Of a stretch of DNA of 34,072 bases, positions 1 through 6,126 are shown piece after piece. Location of the stretch: positions 113,012 to 147,083 of the forward strand of contig CAMVON010000004.1 in NCBI GenBank assembly GCA_947169155.1, in the 5' to 3' direction. How positions within the stretch are numbered: position 1 is the stretch's first letter; every line of letters begins with the position of its first letter. The position numbers and the translations under genes are program-made. The notes under the pieces were generated by a model that saw nothing but the letters and a program-made list of their open reading frames with translations, did no database searches and was not told where the DNA came from. This DNA is from an uncultured Clostridiaceae bacterium (lineage in GTDB: Bacteria > Bacillota > Clostridia > TANB77 > CAG-465).

Positions 1-102
1 TCTGTAACAAGAATTGCACATGGAATTCCAGTAGGTGGAGATTTAGAATATACAGATGAAATTACACTTATCAAAGCATTAGAAGGAAGAAGAGAGATGT
101 AG
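1..102 (+). CDS. recR: Recombination protein RecR, C-terminal end (partial)
   Basis: The window opens inside this gene; the last 33 codons and a TAG stop are present. The peptide contains [17 protein letters not shown] and then LIKALEGRR, which is the conserved end of the Toprim region and C-terminal helix of RecR. RecR works with RecO and RecF to load RecA at single-stranded gaps during recombinational repair. The downstream racemase gene starts 3 bases after the stop, and its purine-rich ribosome binding site lies inside the recR end, so the two are probably co-transcribed. The assignment rests on the short conserved tail only. Confidence 0.88.
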   Translation, partial: SVTRIAHGIPVGGDLEYTDEITLIKALEGRREM

Positions 103-105
103 CCT

Positions 106-918
106 ATGAATATTGGTTTTTTTGATTCTGGACTTGGTGGAGTTGCAGTATTAAAGGAAGCTTTAGATACAGGACTTAGTGAAAATATATATTATTTAGG
201 CGATACCAAAAATACTCCTTATGGTACAAAAGATGAAAATTTTGTAAAGGATGTCATAAATGATAATATTAACTATTTAATTAAACTAGGCTGTAACCCT
301 ATAGTTATTGCTTGTAATACAGCAACAAGTCTATGCATAGATGAGCTAAGAAATAAGTATCCAGAAATAAAATTTATCGGAACGGAACCTGCAGTAAAAG
401 TTGCTGCCGATGCTAACAATGGTAAGAAAATACTAGTACTCGCAACAACAATAACTGCAAAGCAAGAAAAACTTCATGCTCTAATCAAAGAGCTTGACAT
501 TGATGCAAAAGTTAAGATTCTTCCTGCAGATAAACTTGTATTATTTGCAGAGGATATAAATTGCAAAAACAAATCTAAAGAAGTAGAAGAATACATTAAT
601 GAACTATTCGAAGGACTAGATTTACACGAGTTTAGTCATATAGTTTTAGGTTGTACACATTTTCCACTATTTAGAAAAGAGTTTGCAAATGTTATACATA
701 CTAAAGATGAAAATTTAAAAATTGATATTGTAGATGGAGCTAAAGGAATATCTAAAAACCTTATCAGAACCATCAATAAATTAAATGATCGTGATGATTA
801 TATCAAGCAAGATAAATCTGTTACAATTATTACGACAAGTAATAAGCCTGAGTTCATTGCTAGGGTAAATGAAATACTAGAAAATGAACCGATTAAAACA
901 GACATGAAATTACGATAA
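106..918 (+). CDS. murI: Glutamate racemase
   Basis: Converts L-glutamate to D-glutamate for peptidoglycan synthesis in the cytoplasm. The 270-residue length is normal for the family. The N-terminus has the GFFDSGLGG motif (residues 4-12). The two catalytic cysteines are visible: C70 in IACNTATS and C183 in LGCTHFPL, together with the following His. The GxxPYG-type segment (NTPYGTK, residues 36-42) is also present. The start lies 3 bases after the recR stop with GGAAGAAGAGAG upstream, so translation is probably coupled to recR. No terminator is evident after the stop; the next gene has its own promoter at 968-973. Confidence 0.95.
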   Translation: MNIGFFDSGLGGVAVLKEALDTGLSENIYYLGDTKNTPYGTKDENFVKDVINDNINYLIKLGCNPIVIACNTATSLCIDELRNKYPEIKFIGTEPAVKVAADANNGKKILVLATTITAKQEKLHALIKELDIDAKVKILPADKLVLFAEDINCKNKSKEVEEYINELFEGLDLHEFSHIVLGCTHFPLFRKEFANVIHTKDENLKIDIVDGAKGISKNLIRTINKLNDRDDYIKQDKSVTIITTSNKPEFIARVNEILENEPIKTDMKLR

Positions 919-964
919 AATTACAAAAAAATTTCAACAAATTGTAGCATATTTTATTACAACG

Positions 965-973
965 TGATATAAT
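965..973 (+). promoter_or_regulatory. Extended -10 promoter of the two-component operon
   Basis: TG-A-TATAAT (TG at 965-966, TATAAT at 968-973) is a consensus extended -10 element. A TTGTAG at 942-947 is too far away (20 bases) for a good -35, so the extended -10 probably carries most of the strength. The element overlaps the in-frame ATG at 972, which excludes that ATG as the translation start of the regulator and favours the ATG at 1005. Confidence 0.6.
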
Positions 974-1004
974 GATTACAGTTTTAAGAACGAGGTGTAT
1001 ATAT

Positions 1005-1706
1005 ATGAATGATAAAAAAATCTTAATAGTCGATGACGAGAAAGCAATAGTAGATATCTTAAAATTCAATCTTGAAAAAGAAGGATTTACAACTACTGTA
1101 GCCTACGATGGAGAGGAAGCTATTAAAATAGCATTATCTGTTAACCCAGATTTAATATTACTAGACTTAATGCTACCAAAACTTGATGGATTTAGCGTAT
1201 GTAAAAAACTAAGAAAAAGTCTAGTATGCCCAATTATAATGTTAACAGCTAAGGAAGAAGTTGTAGACAAAATTATTGGTCTAGAACTTGGAGCAGACGA
1301 TTACATGACAAAACCATTCAGTATAAGAGAAGTTATTGCTAGGGTTAAAGCTAATCTTAGAAAGCACACTTTACCTGAAGTTGAAGAAGACAAAAACTCT
1401 TCTAAAAACAAAATAAAAGTTAAAGATATGATAATCGATCCTGAAAGATACATTGCAATTGTCAATGGAAAAACAATCGATTTAACAATAAAAGAATTTG
1501 AACTACTTAAATTATTATCTACAAACCCAAATCAAGTATTCACTAGAGAACAAATTCTAAGAGGAGTTTGGGGATATGATTTCTATGGTGATGCAAGAAC
1601 AGTAGACGTTACTGTAAGAAGACTTAGAGAAAAAATCGAAAAGAATTCTGCAGATCCACAATATGTTCAAACAAAAAGAGGAATGGGATATTACGTTTCT
1701 TTATAA
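1005..1706 (+). CDS. OmpR/PhoB-family response regulator (WalR/PhoP-like)
   Basis: A 233-residue DNA-binding response regulator. The receiver domain occupies about residues 3-118, with acidic pair D10-D11, phospho-acceptor D54 in LLDLMLP, the conserved Thr of IMLTAKEE and the Lys of TKPF. A winged-helix effector domain follows (about 138-233) with the typical VFTREQIL and RTVDVTVRRLREKI segments and the wing end RGMGYYV. The start at 1005 is chosen because GAGGTG precedes it at good spacing and because the upstream ATG at 972 lies in the -10 box. The partner kinase follows 36 bases downstream. By sequence it resembles WalR/PhoP regulators of cell-wall or phosphate control; which of these it is cannot be settled here. 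Confidence 0.92.
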   Translation: MNDKKILIVDDEKAIVDILKFNLEKEGFTTTVAYDGEEAIKIALSVNPDLILLDLMLPKLDGFSVCKKLRKSLVCPIIMLTAKEEVVDKIIGLELGADDYMTKPFSIREVIARVKANLRKHTLPEVEEDKNSSKNKIKVKDMIIDPERYIAIVNGKTIDLTIKEFELLKLLSTNPNQVFTREQILRGVWGYDFYGDARTVDVTVRRLREKIEKNSADPQYVQTKRGMGYYVSL

Positions 1707-1742
1707 TAGTAAAATATATAATAATTATTGGAGTGAAATTAT

Positions 1743-3137
1743 ATGAAGATTTCTATGAAAAGAATTATTAGAGCTATGAGTATAATTATGGTAGTTATAG
1801 TATATATAACTACCATTTTATTATCTAGATCTCTAATAGACACAGATAAGTTTTTCAGTGTAAATAACATTATAATTTTTGCAGTAATAGTTATAGTAAC
1901 ATACATAATTTCAGTTATAGTATCAAACAAGGTGGCAGCCCCAATAAAACGTATAGAAAAAGGCATGAAAATGGTAAGTGAAGGAAAATTACCAGACGTT
2001 AACAGAATTAAAAACGTAGAAGTTTTTCCTGAATATAAAAATTTAATGCAAAACTATATTGCTATGCTTAGAGTTATTAAGAAAAACACTTTTGACCTTA
2101 ATAGCCAAGAAAGCAAAACTGAAATTATACTAGAACACATGGCAGATGGAGTTATGGCTTTTTCAACAACAAAAGACATAGTTCATATGAATAAAGCTGC
2201 TATGAGACTATTAAATATTACTCGTCAAGATGATAATTTTGATGCTATTTGCCAAAAATTAAAATTAAATATAGACTTTAGCAAGCTAATGTACTTACCA
2301 AATTACCAAAGTGTAGAAATTAAAACTACAATTGGAGAAGATTTGGCTTTAAGCATTGTTTTTGCACCTTTCTTTAGTGACGAACTAAATCCTATGGGTG
2401 TCATTATGATTATTAGAAATATAACTGATAGTGTTAAAACAGACAATGTAAGAAAAGAGTTTGTTTCTAATGTATCACATGAATTAAAAACACCACTAAC
2501 TAGTATTAAAGGATATTCTGAAACAATGATGAATGGAGATTTAACTTATGAAGAAGTAATTAGATTTTCAAAAGTTATAAACCAAGAAGCAAACAGAATG
2601 AGTAAGCTTGTATCAGACCTTCTAAATTTATCTAGAATGGATTATAACAAGACTAACTGGGAACAAGTAACAATTAATACTAAAGAAGAACTTAAAAAAG
2701 TTTGTGAAAAAGTTAGATTTGAAGCTGAAGAAAAAGGTCATAAGCTAGAACTAATTTGTGCAGATAATACTCCTACAACATATGTAGATAGAGGATGCTT
2801 TGAACAAATTATGATCAATATTCTAACAAATAGTATCAAATATACACCAGATGGTGGATTAATTAGAATTTACGCAGGGCCTGTTGAAGGTGGAAGAACT
2901 GGAGTAAAAGTAATAGATAATGGTATTGGTATTCCACAAAAAGACCTAGAAAGAATATATGAAAGATTCTATAGAGTAGATAAAGCTCGTTCTAGAAAAA
3001 TGGGTGGAACAGGACTTGGACTATCTATCGTTAAAGAAATGGTAGATGGAAACCATGGTACAATACAGATTGAAAGTAAATTAAATGAAGGAACAGAAGT
3101 AACTGTAATATTTCCTTCAACAAAAGAACAACAATAA
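1743..3137 (+). CDS. Membrane sensor histidine kinase (WalK/PhoR-like)
   Basis: A 464-residue kinase paired with the regulator just upstream. Two membrane helices are seen at about residues 8-28 and 42-61, separated by only about a dozen residues, so there is almost no extracytoplasmic sensor domain. A HAMP-like linker (about 62-115) and a PAS-like domain (about 125-230, beginning ILEHMADGVMAF) follow. The HisKA domain has H246 in SNVSHELKTPLTS; the ATPase domain has N363 (LTNSIKYTP), the G1 box DNGIGIP (392-398) and the G2 box GGTGLGLSI (421-429). All catalytic motifs are intact. GGAGTG precedes the ATG. The domain order suits PhoR or WalK, but the missing outer domain argues against a classical WalK. 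Confidence 0.92.
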   Translation: MKISMKRIIRAMSIIMVVIVYITTILLSRSLIDTDKFFSVNNIIIFAVIVIVTYIISVIVSNKVAAPIKRIEKGMKMVSEGKLPDVNRIKNVEVFPEYKNLMQNYIAMLRVIKKNTFDLNSQESKTEIILEHMADGVMAFSTTKDIVHMNKAAMRLLNITRQDDNFDAICQKLKLNIDFSKLMYLPNYQSVEIKTTIGEDLALSIVFAPFFSDELNPMGVIMIIRNITDSVKTDNVRKEFVSNVSHELKTPLTSIKGYSETMMNGDLTYEEVIRFSKVINQEANRMSKLVSDLLNLSRMDYNKTNWEQVTINTKEELKKVCEKVRFEAEEKGHKLELICADNTPTTYVDRGCFEQIMINILTNSIKYTPDGGLIRIYAGPVEGGRTGVKVIDNGIGIPQKDLERIYERFYRVDKARSRKMGGTGLGLSIVKEMVDGNHGTIQIESKLNEGTEVTVIFPSTKEQQ

Positions 3138-3147
3138 GGAGATAATA

Positions 3148-3921
3148 ATGAGATATTATGATACACATGCACATTTTAACGATGAAAAGTTTAATGGCAT
3201 AGTAGAAGAAGAATTAAATAAATGCTTTGATACAGGTGTAGACAAAATAAACATTATTGGATATAACACAGAAAGCTCAAAAAAAGCAATTGAGCTTTCT
3301 AATTTATATAAGGAACTTTATGCTATAATAGGTGTTCATCCAAGCGATGTAGGGTTAAGTACACCTGAAGAAATCGAAGAATTATACAATAAATATAACA
3401 ATGGAAAAATAGTTGCAATTGGAGAAATTGGTCTAGACTATTACTGGGTTAGTGATAATAAAGAAGAACAAAAAGCATTATTTATGGCTCAAATTGATCT
3501 TGCAAATAAACTAAAACTTCCAATTGTTGTACATACAAGAGATGCATCTTTAGATACATATGAAATACTAAAAAATCATCCTGCAGAGTATGGCACATTA
3601 CTGCATTGTTTCTCACCAACAGATGACCTTGTAAGACTTGTTGTAGAGCGTGGATACTATGTAGCTTTTGGTGGAAATATTACATATAATAGAGCTAAAT
3701 CATTTCAAGGCTATATGGACAGAATTCCAGTAGAACAAATACTACTTGAAACAGATTCTCCATATCTTCCACCAGAACCTTTAAGGGGAACTCTAAATAC
3801 ATCTAAAAATTTACCAATAATACTTGAAAAACTAGCATATTGGAAACACATGGATGTAGAAAAACTTGGAGAAATTGTATATAACAATGCATTAAAATTC
3901 TTTAATATAGAAGATAAATAA
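3148..3921 (+). CDS. tatD: TatD-family metal-dependent hydrolase (DNase)
   Basis: A 257-residue TIM-barrel hydrolase of the TatD family, enzymes with 3'-5' exonuclease or endonuclease activity in DNA repair and degradation. Metal ligands are visible: H7 and H9 in DTHAHF, E93 in IGEIGLDYYW, H129 in VVHTRDA, H153 in LLHCFSP and D203 in LLETDSPYLPPEP. Length is normal for the family (about 255-260). It starts 10 bases after the kinase gene with AAGGAGAT upstream and ends at a bidirectional terminator, so it is the last gene of the two-component operon. The link between this nuclease and the kinase is genomic only. Confidence 0.93.
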   Translation: MRYYDTHAHFNDEKFNGIVEEELNKCFDTGVDKINIIGYNTESSKKAIELSNLYKELYAIIGVHPSDVGLSTPEEIEELYNKYNNGKIVAIGEIGLDYYWVSDNKEEQKALFMAQIDLANKLKLPIVVHTRDASLDTYEILKNHPAEYGTLLHCFSPTDDLVRLVVERGYYVAFGGNITYNRAKSFQGYMDRIPVEQILLETDSPYLPPEPLRGTLNTSKNLPIILEKLAYWKHMDVEKLGEIVYNNALKFFNIEDK

Positions 3922-3928
3922 TAAATAA

Positions 3929-3963
3929 AAGAGTAAGAAAACTAATTCTTACTCTTCTTTTTT
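3929..3963. terminator. Bidirectional terminator between tatD and hpt
   Basis: An 11-bp perfect stem, AAGAGTAAGAA (3929-3939) with TTCTTACTCTT (3946-3956), and a 6-base loop, followed on the plus strand by CTTTTTTT. A matching A-rich flank on the other side supplies a T-run for the convergent minus-strand gene. Confidence 0.85.
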
Positions 3964-4471
3964 ACTCTAAATATCCAACATATGGTAGATTTCTATATTT
4001 TTCATCATAATCAAGTCCATAACCAATAACAAACTTGTCTGGAATATCAAAAGCAACATATTCTGGATTTAGATCAATTACTCTACGTTCTTTTTTGTTT
4101 AGCATAGTACATATTTTCACGCTCTTTGGATTTTTTGACTCAAGATATTTTTTAACATATGCTAAAGTTCTACCAGTATCAACAATATCTTCAACTATTA
4201 GTACATTCTTACCAGTAATATCCTCACTAATATCTAGTGTAAAATTAATCTTTCCGGTACTTTCTGTACCTTCATAGCTAGATACTTTCATAAAATCTAT
4301 GATTGTATCAGACTCTATTCTTTTAGCAAGTTCAACTGCAAAAAATGTTGCACCTTTTAAAATACAAACTATAACAATTTCTTCATTGTTATATTCTCTT
4401 TGGATTTGTTCTGCTAGCTCACGTGTACGTGAAGCAATCTCTTGTTCGGTTATTAAAACTTTAATATCCAT
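3962..4471 (-). CDS. hpt: Hypoxanthine phosphoribosyltransferase
   Basis: Salvages hypoxanthine and guanine to IMP and GMP with PRPP. The 169-residue protein has the PRPP-binding loop VLIVEDIVDTGRTL (residues 90-103) with its paired acidic residues. It also has the early KG pair in CILKGATFF (36-44), the flexible-loop segment SSYEGTESTG (64-73) and the purine-contact region VAFDIPDKFVIGYGLDYDEKY. AAGGAGG lies just before the ATG on the minus strand. The gene is monocistronic: convergent with the tatD operon and divergent from the transglutaminase-like gene. In Bacillus the same gene is joined to tilS and ftsH, which is not the case here. Confidence 0.95.
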   Translation of the reverse strand: MDIKVLITEQEIASRTRELAEQIQREYNNEEIVIVCILKGATFFAVELAKRIESDTIIDFMKVSSYEGTESTGKINFTLDISEDITGKNVLIVEDIVDTGRTLAYVKKYLESKNPKSVKICTMLNKKERRVIDLNPEYVAFDIPDKFVIGYGLDYDEKYRNLPYVGYLE

Positions 4472-4495
4472 AAAAAATCCTCCTTTATGTGAGAG

Positions 4496-4524
4496 ATTAT
4501 ACTACAAAAAAATTAAAGTAGCAA
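4496..4524 (-). promoter_or_regulatory. Promoter of hpt
   Basis: Reading the minus strand, TTGCTA (4524-4519) and TATAAT (4501-4496) are separated by 17 bases. The box lies about 25 bases upstream of the hpt start codon, giving a short leader with the AAGGAGG site. Confidence 0.6.
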
Positions 4525-4599
4525 TATATGATTATAAAAAATAACAAAAATAAGTAAATAAAAAATGCTAAATGTAAAGCTTTTTAGCTATACATTTAA

Positions 4600-4628
4600 T
4601 TGACATAAAACATTAAAAGTGTTATAAT
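4600..4628 (+). promoter_or_regulatory. Consensus sigma-A promoter of the transglutaminase-like gene
   Basis: Perfect TTGACA (4600-4605), 17-base spacer and perfect TATAAT (4623-4628). A hairpin with arms AAATGTA and TACATTT lies just upstream. The untranslated leader to the ATG at 4692 is about 57 bases and ends in GAAGGAGGT, so expression should be strong. Confidence 0.85.
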
Positions 4629-4691
4629 ATATGTAGGCGTTATATAACCGAGTACATAATTTTAATAAATTATCGAGAAGGAGGTAGATAT

Positions 4692-5591
4692 ATGTTAAAA
4701 GAACGTAGTCGAGAAAGGCATCCAATTCTTGGATTGTTCATTATTACCATTATAATGGTATTTGCTTACTTCGTTTTCTTCTACAGAAATGCAGATTCTG
4801 TTGAGGTAGTCGCATACCCAGATGTTTCACAGTATACTGTCTATGACGGTAGACAAGCATATGAGTATTGGAGGACAACTCTAGACGATAATCAACAAAT
4901 ATTGTATGAAGAAATGAAAGAAGCTTATCTTCAATTTTTAGATTCATTTTCAACAAAATCTAAATCAATGACAGAGGACGAATTCCAAGAAGTATACGCT
5001 GCCGTATTACTTGACCACCCAGAAATTTTCTGGATGAATTCGTATCAAGTTATTGTTAAACCATTTTCAAATAAAGTGAACACTAATAAGAAGATAAAAC
5101 TATTTTATCATTATAGTGAGGATGAAGCTAAGCAGGTAAAAGAGAGAATAGAACCTGAAATCAACAAATTAGTTGAGGAAGCTTCAAAACTGAATACAGA
5201 TTTTGAAAAGATTCTATATGTTCATGATACAATTATAACTAATACTGAATACATAGATAGCGACAACAGAAAGTCTTATCAAACTTTGGTTTCAATCTTT
5301 GATGAACACAAATCTGTTTGTGCTGGCTATACTTATGGATTTAAGTTAGTTATGGACAGATTAGGAATCAAAGCAGTATCTATTAGAGATATTGGAAATA
5401 AGGATTCAGATGAAAACCATATATGGAACATGGTATATCTTTATGAGAAGTGGTATAACATTGATCTAACTTGGGACGATATACGTTACAAAGATAGTGA
5501 AATAATATATAACAACTTCCTTAAAGATAACGAGACATTTTATAAGACACATAGAATGCAAAAGAATATGCCTGGAATGGAGAGCGAATAA
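4692..5591 (+). CDS. Membrane-anchored transglutaminase-like domain protein
   Basis: A 299-residue protein with a basic N-terminus and one membrane helix (about residues 12-30), so the rest probably lies outside the membrane. The C-terminal half is a transglutaminase/peptidase-like fold with an apparent triad: C210 in HKSVCAGYTYGF, H243 in ENHIWNMV and D258 in YNIDLTWDD. Family members cleave or crosslink proteins at the cell surface, and the Cys-His-Asp triad suits a thiol enzyme. The middle region (about 60-170) is charged and helical and does not match a family I recognise. The gene stands alone with its own perfect promoter and a terminator that overlaps its stop codon. Substrate unknown. 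Confidence 0.8.
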   Translation: MLKERSRERHPILGLFIITIIMVFAYFVFFYRNADSVEVVAYPDVSQYTVYDGRQAYEYWRTTLDDNQQILYEEMKEAYLQFLDSFSTKSKSMTEDEFQEVYAAVLLDHPEIFWMNSYQVIVKPFSNKVNTNKKIKLFYHYSEDEAKQVKERIEPEINKLVEEASKLNTDFEKILYVHDTIITNTEYIDSDNRKSYQTLVSIFDEHKSVCAGYTYGFKLVMDRLGIKAVSIRDIGNKDSDENHIWNMVYLYEKWYNIDLTWDDIRYKDSEIIYNNFLKDNETFYKTHRMQKNMPGMESE

Positions 5592-5610
5592 AATTCGCTC
5601 TCTTTTCTTT
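5580..5610 (+). terminator. Terminator overlapping the stop codon
   Basis: A 10-bp perfect stem GAGAGCGAAT (5580-5589) with ATTCGCTCTC (5593-5602), AAA loop, then TTTTCTTT. The left arm includes the last codons and the first base of the TAA stop, so coding and termination signals share bases. Confidence 0.88.
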
Positions 5611-5658
5611 GCAAAACGTTAAAATAAGCAATATTAGTAACAAAATAGATTACATAAC

Positions 5659-5687
5659 TTTACAAAACAATAAAAATATGGTATAAT
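5659..5687 (+). promoter_or_regulatory. Promoter of the 97-residue unknown gene
   Basis: TTTACA (5659-5664), 17-base spacer, TATAAT (5682-5687). Transcription would begin near 5694, inside or past the in-frame ATG at 5692. The ATG at 5719 is therefore the likely start. Confidence 0.7.
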
Positions 5688-5718
5688 AAATGTGTGCGTT
5701 ACTGAAGGGAGACAGATT

Positions 5719-6012
5719 ATGGAAGACGTAAAAATAGATGTACTTTTAAATGAAGAAAGATATGATGACGCAATCGACTTAATGCAAGATAAATATGTTG
5801 ACCTATTTATAGATATGCTAAATAAGAAGAATGCAGACATGCCAAAAAACAGAGATTTCTATTGTTATACATCAAGAATTATGAGCGAATATCCAAATTT
5901 AATCTCTAGAATAGAAATGTTAAGAAAAGGAATAGTAAATAAAGATTTTAGCTATTTAGATGAAATCGAATTATTAAAAAATACATACAATTATTTAAAA
6001 GTAAATTATTAA
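5719..6012 (+). CDS. Small hypothetical protein, 97 residues
   Basis: I do not recognise this protein. It is predicted mostly helical and soluble, begins MEDVKIDVLLNEERYDDAI, is rich in Asp, Tyr, Met and Asn, and has no signal peptide or membrane segment. The start at 5719 has GAAGGGAG upstream, and the earlier ATG at 5692 sits at the expected transcription start. The gene is a single unit between its own promoter and a strong terminator. The ATPase gene downstream has a separate promoter, so no functional link to it is implied. Clean signals on both sides make it very likely to be a real gene. Confidence 0.75.
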   Translation: MEDVKIDVLLNEERYDDAIDLMQDKYVDLFIDMLNKKNADMPKNRDFYCYTSRIMSEYPNLISRIEMLRKGIVNKDFSYLDEIELLKNTYNYLKVNY

Positions 6013-6015
6013 TTC

Positions 6016-6046
6016 AAGTTATAGTTTTTTAACTATAACTTTTTTT
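6016..6046 (+). terminator. Terminator of the 97-residue gene
   Basis: A 10-bp perfect stem AGTTATAGTT (6017-6026) with AACTATAACT (6031-6040), TTTT loop, followed by TTTTTT. Confidence 0.85.
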
Positions 6047-6097
6047 ATGCCTAAAATAAAAAAATAACAACATTTTACTTAAAATTTTTTTCCTTTA

Positions 6098-6106
6098 TGA
6101 TATAAT
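6098..6106 (+). promoter_or_regulatory. Extended -10 promoter of the cation ATPase gene
   Basis: TG (6098-6099), one base, TATAAT (6101-6106). No convincing -35 lies at 17 bases; TTTACT at 6074-6079 is 21 bases away. The leader is very short and carries CAAGGAGGCG. Confidence 0.6.
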
Positions 6107-6126
6107 TACCCAAGGAGGCGTGTTAT

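Noticed and set aside
972..1004. Upstream ATG that would add 11 residues to the response regulator
   Set aside because: It lies in the -10 element (TGATATAAT) and has no ribosome binding site; the ATG at 1005 has GAGGTG and begins directly at the receiver domain.
4035..4544. Plus-strand frames opposite hpt
   Set aside because: They are shadows of the intact hpt gene on the minus strand and have no family features.
5692..5718. Upstream ATG for the 97-residue gene
   Set aside because: It sits only 5 bases after the TATAAT box, at the expected transcription start, and has no ribosome binding site.
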